50,917 bases of DNA from Sphaerisporangium corydalis (GTDB lineage Bacteria; Actinomycetota; Actinomycetes; Streptosporangiales; Streptosporangiaceae): contig NZ_JANZYP010000074.1 of assembly GCF_025506355.1 (NCBI RefSeq), forward strand, positions 1 through 50,917. Direction: 5' to 3'. The notes under the pieces are model-generated. The model ran no database searches. It had not been told where the DNA came from and was given only the letters and a program-made list of their open reading frames with translations. A program made the translations under genes and the position numbers. Below are positions 42,073 to 50,747 of the stretch, piece by piece (positions within the stretch are counted from its first letter, which is position 1; each line of letters begins with the position of its first letter).

Positions 42073-44334
42073 ATGCGTCGTAGGGGCATGAGGACTTCGA
42101 TCGGTACGGCCGCGCTCGTCGCGCTCGCCGCTGGGCTGGTGGCGACGGCGTGCACGGACGGTGGCGGCGTCGCCACCGTGCCCAAGGCCGGCGAGCCCGT
42201 GACGCTGGGTGACATCAAGCTGGTCTCCTACTCCGGATGCGACGACATGCTGGAGGCCCTGCGCGGGGCCACGGCGCGCAACGTCGGCCCGTGGGGCCTC
42301 GGCGGGGACATGATCTACACCGACCTCGGCTCGCGGCGCGACGCCGTGGCGAAATCCGTCGGGCAGACCTCCGAGCCCGCCTACTCCACGACGAACGTGA
42401 ACGAGGCCGGCGTCGACGAGCCCGACCTGGTCAAGACCGACGGAAAACGGATCATCAGCTACAGCCGGGGCGTGCTGCGCGTCGTGGACGTGGCGTCCAA
42501 GAAGGTCACCGGCAGCCTGCGGCTCGTGCCGTCCCAGCAGCGGTGGGCCCCCGGCGAACTGCTGGTGCACGGCGACCGGGCCCTGGTGATCTTCGGCGGC
42601 GGCGGCATCCTGCCGCTGGGCGCGACGGCCAAGCGCGCCGCGAGCCCCGGCCCGAAGTACGTGCTGGTCGACCTGAAGGACATGAAGTCGCTGGGATCGA
42701 TCATCCCGATGGGCTCGCACGTCGACGCCCGCCTCGTCGGCTCCACCGTGCGCATCGTCGTCAGGTCGCAGCCCGAGATCACCTTCCCCCCTGGCCGCGA
42801 CGGCGACACCGAGAAGATCCTCCTCAAGCGCAACCAGGACGTCGTGCGCGCCGCGCCGGTCGACGCCTGGCTCCCCTCCTACGAGGTCACCGGGCCCGAC
42901 GGGGCGCCCCACAAGGAGAAGGTGAAGTGCGAGCAGGTCAGCCATCCCGAGGAGTACACCGGGACCTCGATGCTGACCGTGCACACGATCGACCTCGAGG
43001 GCACGCTCGACGCCGGTGACCCGATCAGCGTGGCCGCCGACGGCGACACCGTGTACGCCACCCCGTCCAGCCTGTACGTCACCAGCAACCCCCGCTGGTG
43101 GTTCCGGCGCATGATCGACGACACGCCCACGACGGAGACGACCCCCGCCATCACCTCCCCCACGCCGACGCTGACCGACCCCATCTCCACGCCGGTGGCG
43201 AGTGCGTCAGCCACGAGCACCGGCCCGGCCGCGGGGAACACCGAGGCGTCCCCGAGCGCCACGGTCGTCGCGCCCAAGGACCCGGTCAGCTCGGCGCCCG
43301 CCGAGAAGGTCGAGCCGAGCGACGACCCGGCGATGCCGTCCCTGCTGCCCGAGTCCCCGGCGCCGGTGGACACCCCGACAGTCGTGCCGCCGAGCGCGGT
43401 GGACACCCCGACGGCCGTACCGCCGAGCCCGGCCGGGACCCCGACGGCCGAGCCCTCGCCGCCGGAGCGTACCGAAGTGCACCGGTTCGACATCACCAAG
43501 CCGGGCGCGCCCAGGTACGTCGCCTCCGGGGCGGTCCCCGGACGCCTGCTCAACCAGTACTCCCTGTCGGACTACGAGGGGAACCTGAGGGTCGCCACGA
43601 CCTCCCTGGGTGAGAAGCTCGACCAGGCCAAGGCTTCGAGCGCCGTCTACGTGCTGAACGCCGACACGCTCGCGAAGGTCGGCGAGGTCTCCGGCCTCGG
43701 CTCCGGGGAGCGGATCTACTCGGTGCGCTTCATCGGCCCGGTGGGGTACGTCGTGACGTTCCGGCAGGTGGACCCGCTGTACACGCTGGACCTGCGCGAC
43801 CCGGCCCGGCCGAAGGTCACCGGCGAGCTGAAGATCACCGGCTACTCCGCCTACCTGCACCCGGCCGGCGACGGGCGGCTCATCGGCATCGGGCAGGAGG
43901 CGAGCGAGGAGGGCAGGACGCAGGGCACCCAGGTCTCGCTGTTCGACGTCAGCGACCCGGCCAAGCCGGCCCGGCTGTCCCGGTTCCACCAGAAGGACGC
44001 CGGTTCCGAGGCCGAGTGGGACCCGCACGCGTTCCTGTACTGGCCCTCGGCCGGCATCGCGGTGGTACCGCTCAACAGCTACGGCGGCAGGACCGACAGC
44101 CCGGAGTCGGCCGCGCTGGTGCTGAAGGTCGGGGACACCTCGATCACCAGGACCGGGCTGATCACCCATCCCAAGCAGGACGGCGGCGGTGGCGGAGGCT
44201 TCGCGCCGGACGACTCGATGATCCGCCGCAGCCTGGTCATCGGCGGCACGCTGTGGACGGTCTCCGACCAGGGGCTCAAGGCCAGTGACGCGACCTCCCT
44301 GGACGACCAGGGCTGGGTCCCCTTCACCACCTGA
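42073..44334 (+). CDS. Secreted beta-propeller domain lipoprotein
   Basis: A 753-residue exported protein of the Beta_propel family (DUF2152-like, archaeal/bacterial). A signal peptide ends near a possible lipobox (LVATAC, Cys about residue 27). Family hallmarks: [20 protein letters not shown] near residue 115, [78 protein letters not shown] and [18 protein letters not shown] Pro/Ser/Thr-rich insert of about 115 residues (345-460) splits the propeller and holds an 11-residue repeat. ATG at 42073 or five codons later. Function of the family unknown. Confidence 0.9.
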   Translation: MRRRGMRTSIGTAALVALAAGLVATACTDGGGVATVPKAGEPVTLGDIKLVSYSGCDDMLEALRGATARNVGPWGLGGDMIYTDLGSRRDAVAKSVGQTSEPAYSTTNVNEAGVDEPDLVKTDGKRIISYSRGVLRVVDVASKKVTGSLRLVPSQQRWAPGELLVHGDRALVIFGGGGILPLGATAKRAASPGPKYVLVDLKDMKSLGSIIPMGSHVDARLVGSTVRIVVRSQPEITFPPGRDGDTEKILLKRNQDVVRAAPVDAWLPSYEVTGPDGAPHKEKVKCEQVSHPEEYTGTSMLTVHTIDLEGTLDAGDPISVAADGDTVYATPSSLYVTSNPRWWFRRMIDDTPTTETTPAITSPTPTLTDPISTPVASASATSTGPAAGNTEASPSATVVAPKDPVSSAPAEKVEPSDDPAMPSLLPESPAPVDTPTVVPPSAVDTPTAVPPSPAGTPTAEPSPPERTEVHRFDITKPGAPRYVASGAVPGRLLNQYSLSDYEGNLRVATTSLGEKLDQAKASSAVYVLNADTLAKVGEVSGLGSGERIYSVRFIGPVGYVVTFRQVDPLYTLDLRDPARPKVTGELKITGYSAYLHPAGDGRLIGIGQEASEEGRTQGTQVSLFDVSDPAKPARLSRFHQKDAGSEAEWDPHAFLYWPSAGIAVVPLNSYGGRTDSPESAALVLKVGDTSITRTGLITHPKQDGGGGGGFAPDDSMIRRSLVIGGTLWTVSDQGLKASDATSLDDQGWVPFTT
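43366..43464 (+). repeat. In-frame minisatellite, 3 x 33 bp, in the beta-propeller gene
   Basis: Three 33-bp units (43366, 43399, 43432), each with ACCCCGACGGCC or a variant, encode the 11-residue unit [11 protein letters not shown]. They lie in the Pro/Ser/Thr-rich insert. Confidence 0.88.
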
Positions 44335-44399
44335 GCCCGCCCGCCTCCCGGGCGTCCGTACGAGCCTCGGCGAAAGGCCGGGACGGACGCCCCACGGAC

Positions 44400-44441
44400 A
44401 CGCCGAGCCCGGACCCGCGCGCACGGGTCCGGGCTCGGCGT
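44400..44441. terminator. Strong bidirectional terminator hairpin
   Basis: A perfect 18-bp stem beginning ACGCCGAGCCCGG and closing with its exact complement, with a 6-nt loop CGCGCA. It lies midway between the convergent beta-propeller and glpD genes. No T tract on either side. It is the strongest hairpin I found in the window. Confidence 0.9.
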
Positions 44442-44464
44442 CTGAACGTCCGCCGGGCGCGGGG

Positions 44465-46195
44465 TCAGATCGTCTCGGGTTCCCCCACCGGGACGATCTC
44501 GGGGGCGCCGAGGCGGATGGCGTCCGCCTCCTGGTCGGTGTCCTGCTCCTGTGAGGCCCGCTCGGCCTCGACCCGCTTGGCGTAGTACTCGACCTCGCGC
44601 TTGACCTGCTCGGCGTCCCATCCGAGCGGCCCGGCCATCAGCTCGGCGGCCTCCTGGGCGACGGCCGTGCCCCGGTGGAAGGTCTCGATCGAGATGCGCG
44701 TGCGGCGGGTGAGCGCGTCGTTGAGATGACGCGCCCCCTCGTGCGTGGCCGCGTAGACGATCTCGGCCCGCAGGTAGTCGTCGGCGCCGGTCAGCGGGCG
44801 GGCCAGCGACGGGTCGCGCTCGATCAGCGCCAGCACCTCGTCGATCAGCGACCCGTACCTCTGCAGCAGGTGCTCGATGCGGGCGACGTGCAGGCCCGAG
44901 GAGCGGGCCAGCCGGTGGCGCGAGTTCCACAGCGCCTGGTAGCCCTCGGCGCCCACCAGCGGGATCCTGTCGGTGCAGGACGGCGGCACGCGCTGGTCCA
45001 GGCCGTGCGCGACCGCGTCGACCGCGTCCTTGGCCATGAGGCGGTACGTCGTGTACTTCCCGCCCGCGATCATCACCAGGCCCGGGACCGGGTGGGTGAC
45101 GACGTGCTCGCGCGACAGCTTGGAGGTCTCCTCGGACTCGCCGGCCAGCAGCGGGCGCAGCCCCGCGTACACGCCCTCCACGTCGTCACGGGTCAGCGGC
45201 ACCGACAGGACCGCGTTGACGTGGTCGAGGACGTAGTCGATGTCCTGGCGCGAGGCGGCCGGGTGCGCCTTGTCGAGCGACCACTGCGTGTCGGTGGTGC
45301 CGACGATCCAGTGGCGCCCCCACGGGATCACGAACAGCACCGACTTCTCGGTGCGCAGGATGATGCCGGTGAGCGAGTGGATGCGGTCGCGCGGCACGAC
45401 GAGGTGGACGCCCTTGGACGCGCGCACGTGGATCTGCCCGCGCCCGCCGACCATCTCCTGGATCTCGTCGGTCCACACGCCGGTGGCGTTGACGACCTGG
45501 CGGGCGCGGATGTCGAACTCCGCGCCGGTCTCCAGGTCACGCACCCGCACGCCGGTCACCCGCTCGCCCTCGCGCAGGAAGCTGACGACCTTGGTGCGCG
45601 ACACGACGTGCGCCCCGTAGGCGGCGGCGGTCCGCAGCATCGTCGTGACGTGCCGCGCGTCGTCCACCTGGGCGTCCCAGTACTGCACCGCGCCGGTGAG
45701 CGAGGACCGGCGCAGCGCGGGGGCCAGCCGCAGGGCGCGCCGCCGCGACAGGTGCCGGTGCCCGGGTACGCCCCTGGACAGGCCGGTCGAGAAGCCCAGC
45801 GAGTCGTACAGCGTGAGTCCCGCGCCGACGTACGGCCGTTCCCAGATGTGGTGGGTGAGCGGGAACAGGAACGGGACCGGGCGCACGAGGTGCGGGGCGA
45901 GCCGTTGCAGGAGCAGCGCCCGCTCCTGGAGCGCCTCGCGTACGAGGTCGAAGTTGAGCTGCTCCAGGTAGCGGAGGCCGCCGTGGATCAGCTTGGAGGA
46001 GCGTGAGGAGGTCCCTGAGGCGAAGTCGCGCGCCTCGACCAGGCCGACGGAGAGCCCCCGGGTCACGGCGTCGAGCGCGACGCCCGAGCCGACCACCCCG
46101 CCGCCGACCACGATCACGTCGAGCTCGTGGTCGGGGGCGGACATCCGGGCGAGCGCCGCGGCCCGCTGGGCGGGTCCGATGCGTGCCGAATGCAT
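44465..46195 (-). CDS. glpD: Aerobic glycerol-3-phosphate dehydrogenase
   Basis: A 576-residue FAD enzyme that oxidises glycerol-3-phosphate to dihydroxyacetone phosphate and feeds electrons to the quinone pool. The FAD dinucleotide fold is VIVVGGGVVGSGVALDAVTR near residue 30. Further family segments are ARDFASGTSSRSSKLIHGGL, GLRPLLAGESEETSKLSREH, MIAGGKYTTYRLMAKDAVD and the C-terminal DAO_C region with AEIVYAATHEGARHLNDALT. The start is the ATG of MHSARIGPAQR with GAGGCGGTGGG upstream; a longer frame reads into non-coding-like sequence. Monocistronic here. Confidence 0.95.
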   Translation of the reverse strand: MHSARIGPAQRAAALARMSAPDHELDVIVVGGGVVGSGVALDAVTRGLSVGLVEARDFASGTSSRSSKLIHGGLRYLEQLNFDLVREALQERALLLQRLAPHLVRPVPFLFPLTHHIWERPYVGAGLTLYDSLGFSTGLSRGVPGHRHLSRRRALRLAPALRRSSLTGAVQYWDAQVDDARHVTTMLRTAAAYGAHVVSRTKVVSFLREGERVTGVRVRDLETGAEFDIRARQVVNATGVWTDEIQEMVGGRGQIHVRASKGVHLVVPRDRIHSLTGIILRTEKSVLFVIPWGRHWIVGTTDTQWSLDKAHPAASRQDIDYVLDHVNAVLSVPLTRDDVEGVYAGLRPLLAGESEETSKLSREHVVTHPVPGLVMIAGGKYTTYRLMAKDAVDAVAHGLDQRVPPSCTDRIPLVGAEGYQALWNSRHRLARSSGLHVARIEHLLQRYGSLIDEVLALIERDPSLARPLTGADDYLRAEIVYAATHEGARHLNDALTRRTRISIETFHRGTAVAQEAAELMAGPLGWDAEQVKREVEYYAKRVEAERASQEQDTDQEADAIRLGAPEIVPVGEPETI

Positions 46196-46776
46196 CCCAC
46201 CGCCTCGGGACTCCGCGTCGGCGCCATCCCGAACCTGACCGTCACCGTGCTGGATGTCCACGATCACACCGTCCCGCCTGAAACCGCCATCGCCATCACC
46301 GTGTCCGCCTCTTCGCGGTCCCGGGCTCATCCTGAGGCCTGAGCGCCTCATCCCCGGACCTGACCCGCCGGGTCCCCTGACCGGTGTCGCCCGGTCCAAC
46401 CCCGTTGACCGCGTGAACCGGCATCGTGACCCCCCTCGGGTTGGCTTGTCGCATTGTGTCCTATTTCTACCCGCGAGTAGATAGCCGCATGCCCTGAGCG
46501 GACCGGGCCGGGGACCACGCTCCGCACGGCCGTCGACTCACGTGCCGCGCGCCGTCACAGGGGTGCCCCTCCGTCACCGGCTTCACCGGCCGGCCGAGGT
46601 AGATTTTCGCCACGCCCACCGAACCGGAGATCTTTCCGGCCCGCCAGGGGGCGCCGGTCGGGGGGTGGCCGGTCGGCGAGGATGTCGCGGACCATGGAGA
46701 TCCGGCACCGGACCACCCAGGCGCTCAGGGCCATCCAGGTTCGCAAGACCATCCAGGTTCGCAAGACCATCCGGCC
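46196..46776. other. 581-bp gap between glpD and the DeoR-type gene
   Basis: No credible gene. Towards glpD it should hold the glpD promoter. A palindrome TCTAC-CCGCGA-GTAGA (46466-46481) stands in a locally AT-rich stretch (about 46445-46485) and may be an operator, although it is 270 bp from the glpD start. Next to the DeoR-type stop codon are two 18-bp units, CCATCCAGGTTCGCAAGA, at 46731 and 46749, plus a partial third. Confidence 0.6.
46731..46772. repeat. 18-bp tandem repeat after the DeoR-type gene
   Basis: CCATCCAGGTTCGCAAGA occurs twice without a mismatch, followed by CCATCC, ending five bases from the stop codon of the DeoR-type gene. Non-coding. Confidence 0.85.
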
Positions 46777-47547
46777 TCAGACGCGGACCACCTCGACGCC
46801 CGCGGCCGTGAACTCCGCCGCCGCGTCGTCGGACAGGCCGACGTCGGTGATCAGCATGCCGATGCGCTGGATGTCGCAGATCTTGGCGAAGGCGCGGCGC
46901 CCGGCCTTGGACGCGTCCGCCACGGCCACGACGCGGGCGGCCCGGCCGATCAGCAGGTCGTTCACGCTGGCCTCGCCCTCGTGGTTGGCGGACGCGCCCG
47001 CCGCGGCGTCGATGCCGTCGACCCCGAGGAAGGCGATGTCCAGGGTGACCTGTTCCAGCACCCCGTTGGCGAGCGGGCCGATCAGCTCGTACGACTGCGG
47101 CCGGGCGACGCCGCCGGTCACGACCAGCTTCACGTTCTGCCGCACGGTCAGCTCGGCGGCGATGTTGAGCGCGTTGGTCACGACGGTCAGCCGGGTGCCG
47201 GGGTCGGCTCGCAGGGCCAGCGTCCGGGCCACCTCGGACGTCGTCGTGCCGCCGTTCATGCCGACGATGGCCCCGGGCGGGACCAGTTCGGCCGCCGCCT
47301 CGGCGATGCGCTGCTTCTCCCCGGCGTGCCTCGCGGTCTTGTAGCGGAGCGGCAGGTCGTAGCTGACACTCTGGGCGACGGCCCCGCCGCGCGTGCGCAT
47401 GAGCATCTGCTGCTGGGAGAGCTCGTCGAAGTCGCGGCGGATGGTCGCCGTCGAGACCTCGAGCGTCTCGGCGGCCTCCTCGACCGTCAGGCGTCCGTGC
47501 TGAGCCAGCAGCTCCAGCAGGGTGTTCCACCGTTCATACCGGCTCAT
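46777..47547 (-). CDS. DeoR/AgaR-type transcriptional repressor of amino-sugar use
   Basis: A 256-residue DeoR-family regulator. Helix-turn-helix near residues 18-55: LTVEEAAETLEVSTATIRRD, FDELSQQQMLMRTRGGAV. The DeoRC sugar-phosphate sensor domain follows: AIVGMNGGTTTSEVARTLAL, VVTNALNIAAEL, LVVTGGVARPQSYELIGPLA and VVAVADASKAGRRAFAKI. It is divergent from the SIS/deacetylase/aldolase operon and probably represses it until a phosphorylated amino sugar or tagatose phosphate appears. The ATG used (MSRYERWNTLLELL) matches family starts. Confidence 0.93.
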   Translation of the reverse strand: MSRYERWNTLLELLAQHGRLTVEEAAETLEVSTATIRRDFDELSQQQMLMRTRGGAVAQSVSYDLPLRYKTARHAGEKQRIAEAAAELVPPGAIVGMNGGTTTSEVARTLALRADPGTRLTVVTNALNIAAELTVRQNVKLVVTGGVARPQSYELIGPLANGVLEQVTLDIAFLGVDGIDAAAGASANHEGEASVNDLLIGRAARVVAVADASKAGRRAFAKICDIQRIGMLITDVGLSDDAAAEFTAAGVEVVRV

Positions 47548-47619
47548 GGTCCCAAAGCGTGGCACAGTCCCCGGCCCCGTACACCAACGCATCGGCCACT
47601 CGATGCACAATCGTGCTCA

Positions 47620-47643
47620 GTTCTGCTATAAAAAGTGCAGAAC
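47620..47643. promoter_or_regulatory. Operator/promoter of the amino-sugar operon
   Basis: GTTCTGC and GCAGAAC form a perfect 7-bp inverted repeat around TATAAAAAGT. CTATAA inside it is a plausible -10 element. It lies 25 bp before the start of the SIS-domain gene and 73 bp from the divergent DeoR-type start, so the DeoR-type protein is the likely ligand. Confidence 0.72.
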
Positions 47644-47667
47644 AAATCAAACAGGAGGAACCGGCCC

Positions 47668-48543
47668 GTGACGACGCACACCGAGACCGAGATCGCTTCT
47701 CAGCCGGCCTGCTGGAGCCGCGCGGCGGAGCTGGCCGGCACCGCGGCGCTCCCCCGGCCGGGCGAGCGCGTGGCCGTGATCGGCTGCGGCACCTCCTGGT
47801 TCATCGCCCAGTCCTACGCCGCCCTGCGCGAGGCCGCGGGGCACGGCGAGACCGACGCGTTCGCCGCCTCGGAGTTCCCGCTCGGCCGCGCGTACGACCG
47901 GGTGCTGGCGCTGACCCGCTCAGGGACCACGACCGAGGTGCTGGACGTGCTGCGCCGCGTCGAGGGCACCAGGACCACGGCCGTCACCGCCGACCCGCAC
48001 ACGCCCGTCATGGCGCTCGCGGACGAGGTCGTCGTGCTCGACTTCGCCGACGAGAGGTCCGTGGTGCAGACCCGCTTCGCCACCACGCAGCTCGCGCTGC
48101 TCCGCGCCCACCTCGGCGAGGACCTGACCCGGGCCGTCGCCGACGTGACGGCGGCGATCTCCGAGCCGGTCCCCGCGGAGCTGATCGGCGCCGAGCAGTT
48201 CTCCTTCCTCGGCCGGGGCTGGACGTACGGCCTGGCCCAGGAGGCGGCGCTGAAGATGCGCGAGGCCTCGCGCTCGTGGACCGAGGCGTACCCGGCCATG
48301 GAGTATCGCCACGGCCCGATCAGCATCGCCGGCCCCGGCCGCGTCACGTGGGCGCTCGGCACCGCCCCCGAGGGCCTGGCCGAGGACGTGCGCGACACCG
48401 GGGGCACGTTCGTCGCCGGCGGCGCCGACCCGATGGCCGAACTGGTCCGGGTACAGCGGCTCGCCGTGGCCCGCGCCCACGCCCGGAACCTGGACCCCGA
48501 CCACCCCCTCCACCTGACCCGCTCAGTGATCCTCTCCTCATGA
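47668..48543 (+). CDS. SIS-domain sugar isomerase/deaminase (AgaS-like)
   Basis: A 291-residue protein with two SIS domains. The first: VAVIGCGTSWFIAQSYAALR and ALTRSGTTTEVLDVLRRVEG. The second: FSFLGRGWTYGLAQEAALKM and EAYPAMEYRHGPISIAGPG. This is the AgaS/GlmS-isomerase-like group; AgaS deaminates and isomerises galactosamine-6-phosphate. With a deacetylase and a tagatose-type aldolase next door, GalNAc use is the best reading; glucosamine-6-phosphate deamination is the alternative. AGGAGG lies before the GTG start, just after the operator. Confidence 0.88.
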   Translation: MTTHTETEIASQPACWSRAAELAGTAALPRPGERVAVIGCGTSWFIAQSYAALREAAGHGETDAFAASEFPLGRAYDRVLALTRSGTTTEVLDVLRRVEGTRTTAVTADPHTPVMALADEVVVLDFADERSVVQTRFATTQLALLRAHLGEDLTRAVADVTAAISEPVPAELIGAEQFSFLGRGWTYGLAQEAALKMREASRSWTEAYPAMEYRHGPISIAGPGRVTWALGTAPEGLAEDVRDTGGTFVAGGADPMAELVRVQRLAVARAHARNLDPDHPLHLTRSVILSS

Positions 48544-48683
48544 CCACCCCCCACCCACACACGGTCGCCACCCCCGCCCACGCACGTAGTGGGGACGTGG
48601 GTGGCGACTCCCCACTCCGCGTGCGCGTGGTGGGGGCCGTCCCGGGGACCAGTCCGGTGCGACCTGTGATCCTGTCCCCATGA
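48540..48683 (+). CDS. Possible 47-residue coupling ORF between the SIS gene and nagA
   Basis: An open frame that starts at an ATGA overlap with the SIS-gene stop and ends at an ATGA overlap with the deacetylase start. It begins MTTPHPHTVATPAHARSGDV and ends VRPVILSP, close to the SIS protein's own end (SVILSS). Third-position GC is about 79%, below the window norm, and the frame covers a hairpin, so it may not encode a functional peptide. It could still carry ribosomes across the gap. Confidence 0.3.
   Translation: MTTPHPHTVATPAHARSGDVGGDSPLRVRVVGAVPGTSPVRPVILSP
48564..48608 (+). promoter_or_regulatory. Intra-operon hairpin before nagA
   Basis: GTCGCCACCC and GGGTGGCGAC are perfect 10-bp arms separated by 25 nt, and an inner CCCACG/CGTGGG pair extends the structure. 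It lies between the SIS gene and nagA, in the gap that lacks a ribosome-binding site for nagA. It may stabilise or attenuate the mRNA. Confidence 0.6.
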
Positions 48684-49813
48684 GCATCACACTCGCCGAC
48701 GCCCGCATCGTGACCCCCGATGGTGTGCACGAGGGCTGGATCACCATCGAGGACGGCCGGTTCACCCACATCGGCCAGGGCCAGGCCCCCCGCGACGGGC
48801 ACGGGCTGGCCGGGCGGTACGTCGTCCCCGGCTTCGTCGACATCCACACCCACGGCGGGGCCGGGGGTTCGTTCCCCTCGGGCGACCAGGACCAGGCTCG
48901 CAGGGCCGCGGCCTTCCACGCCGCGCACGGCACCACGACGATCATGGCGAGCCTCGTCACCGCGTCGCTGCCCGACCTGGCCCGCGCCACGGCCTCACTC
49001 GCGGACCTGTGCGACGACGGGCTGCTCGCCGGGATCCACTTCGAGGGGCCCTACATCGCCCGGTCGCGCTGCGGCGCGCACGACCCGGCCAAGCTGCGCG
49101 ACCCCTCCCCCGGCGAGCTGTCCGGCCTGCTCAAGGCCGGGCGCGGGCACGTGCGGATGGTCACCGTCGCGTCCGAGCTGCCCGGCGGCCTGGACACCGT
49201 GCGCGCGGCCGCCGCCGAAGGCGTGATCGCGGCCCTCGGGCACAGCGACGCCACCTACGAGCAGGCCATCGAGGCCATCGAGGCGGGCTGCACCGTCGCC
49301 ACCCACCTGTACAACGCCCTGCCCCCGCTGCACCACCGCGAGCCCGGGCCGATGGCCGCGCTGCTGGAGGACGAGCGGGTGACCGTCGAGCTGATCAACG
49401 ACGGGGTGCACGTCCACCCGGCGATGGTTCGGCTGGCGACCGCCGTCGCCGGCCCCGCCCGCACGGCGCTGATCACCGACGCGATGGGGGCGGCCGGGAT
49501 GGGCGACGGGACCTACCGGCTGGGGTCCATGGAGGTCACCGTGACCGGCGGCACCGCCCGGCTCACCGAAGGCGGCGCCATCGCGGGCAGCACGCTGACC
49601 ATGGACGTCGCCTTCCGGCGCGCCGTGCTCGACGCGGGGCTGCCGGTGGCCGTGGCCGCCGAGATGGCCTCGCTCACCCCCGCCCGTGTCCTCGGCGTGG
49701 ACGACCGCGTGGGCTCGATCACGGTCGGCAAAACCGCCGACCTGCTCGTCCTCAACGACGACCTCACCCTCCAGGGCGTCATGCGCCACGGCTCCTGGCT
49801 CACCTCCCCATGA
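48680..49813 (+). CDS. nagA: N-acetylglucosamine/galactosamine-6-phosphate deacetylase
   Basis: A 377-residue amidohydrolase-superfamily deacetylase. Metal and catalytic residues: HTH in VDIHTHGGAGG (about residue 57), Glu in GIHFEGPYI, His in AALGHSDATY, His in THLYNALPPLHHREPG, and the catalytic Asp in LITDAMGAAG. It removes acetate from GlcNAc-6-P or GalNAc-6-P. The context favours the galactosamine (AgaA-type) reaction, but the sequence alone does not decide. There is no clear Shine-Dalgarno, so translation may depend on coupling from upstream. Confidence 0.93.
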   Translation: MSITLADARIVTPDGVHEGWITIEDGRFTHIGQGQAPRDGHGLAGRYVVPGFVDIHTHGGAGGSFPSGDQDQARRAAAFHAAHGTTTIMASLVTASLPDLARATASLADLCDDGLLAGIHFEGPYIARSRCGAHDPAKLRDPSPGELSGLLKAGRGHVRMVTVASELPGGLDTVRAAAAEGVIAALGHSDATYEQAIEAIEAGCTVATHLYNALPPLHHREPGPMAALLEDERVTVELINDGVHVHPAMVRLATAVAGPARTALITDAMGAAGMGDGTYRLGSMEVTVTGGTARLTEGGAIAGSTLTMDVAFRRAVLDAGLPVAVAAEMASLTPARVLGVDDRVGSITVGKTADLLVLNDDLTLQGVMRHGSWLTSP

Positions 49814-49909
49814 CCGCCTCCCCGCCACGTCGAACACCACGGACCCTGGACCACCCCGCCGTGGCCGCCTCCCCGGCGCGGCGTCCGTACTGAGATCGGA
49901 GTTGGAACC

Positions 49910-50737
49910 ATGCCCGTCGTGACCACCGGCGCCATCGTGCACCAGGCCCCCGCGGCCGTGGGGGCCTTCAACGTGATCCAGTTGGAGCACGCCGAGGCCA
50001 TCGTGACCGGTGCCGAGGCGGCGGGCGTGCCCGTGGTCCTGCAGATCAGCGAGAACTGCGTCCGGTACCACCGGGCGCTGAAGCCGCTCGCCCTCGCGTG
50101 CCTGGCCGTCGCGGAGGCGTCGGCCGTCCCGGTGGCCGTGCATCTCGACCACGCCACCGACCGGGACCTGGTCGAGGAGGCGGTGCGCCTGGGCCTCGGC
50201 TCGGTGATGTTCGACGCCTCGGCGCTGTCGGACGCCGCGAACGTGGCGGCGACCGCCGACGTGGCGGCCTGGTGCCACGAGCGGGGCGTCTGGGTCGAGG
50301 CAGAGCTGGGCGAGATCGGCGGCAAGGACGGCGTGCACGCTCCTGGCGCGCGCACCAAGCCGTCGGAGGCCGTCTCCTACGTGTCCGCGACGGGAGTGGA
50401 CGCCCTGGCCGTGGCCGTGGGCAGCTCGCACGCCATGACGACCAAGGACGCCGTGCTCGACCTTGACCTGATCGGCGAGCTGCGCGGCGCGGTGCCGGTG
50501 CCGCTGGTGCTGCACGGATCGTCGGGCGTCCCGGACGACGTCCTCCGCGAGGCCGTGCGGCGCGGCATGAAGAAGATCAACATCGCCACGCACCTCAACA
50601 AGGCCTTCACCGGCGCCGTACGCGCCTACCTGACCGCCGACCCCAAAACCGTCGACTCCCGCAAATACCTAACCCCCGCCCGAGACGCCGTCACCCAAGA
50701 AGTAACCCACCTCCTAACCCTCCTCACCTCCCCCTGA
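49910..50737 (+). CDS. Class II tagatose/fructose-bisphosphate aldolase (GatY/KbaY-like)
   Basis: A 275-residue zinc aldolase. Ligand motifs: VAVHLDHATD (about residues 76-85), WVEAELGEIGGKDGVHAPG (about 126-144) and VLHGSSGVPDDVL (about 204-216); AMTTKDAVLDLDLIGELRG fits the loop. GatY/KbaY enzymes cleave tagatose-1,6-bisphosphate to DHAP and glyceraldehyde-3-phosphate, the last step of GalNAc/galactosamine breakdown. GGAG precedes the ATG. The tagatose-6-phosphate kinase and transporter needed for a full pathway are not in the window. Confidence 0.9.
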   Translation: MPVVTTGAIVHQAPAAVGAFNVIQLEHAEAIVTGAEAAGVPVVLQISENCVRYHRALKPLALACLAVAEASAVPVAVHLDHATDRDLVEEAVRLGLGSVMFDASALSDAANVAATADVAAWCHERGVWVEAELGEIGGKDGVHAPGARTKPSEAVSYVSATGVDALAVAVGSSHAMTTKDAVLDLDLIGELRGAVPVPLVLHGSSGVPDDVLREAVRRGMKKINIATHLNKAFTGAVRAYLTADPKTVDSRKYLTPARDAVTQEVTHLLTLLTSP

Positions 50738-50747
50738 ACCCCCCACC

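Noticed and set aside
41965-42984. N-terminal extension of guaA in frame
   Set aside because: The extension has no similarity to GMP synthases, which start at [19 protein letters not shown] sequence, and it runs antisense through the divergent beta-propeller gene.
46583-47530. Alternative minus-frame ORF overlapping the DeoR-type gene with NLDGLANLDG repeats
   Set aside because: It is the 18-bp repeat read through in another frame; the DeoR-type frame has the full helix-turn-helix and sensor domain.
49810-49893. 27-residue ORF starting at an ATGA overlap with the nagA stop
   Set aside because: Arg/Pro-rich with no features and not coupled to the aldolase start, which has its own ribosome-binding site.
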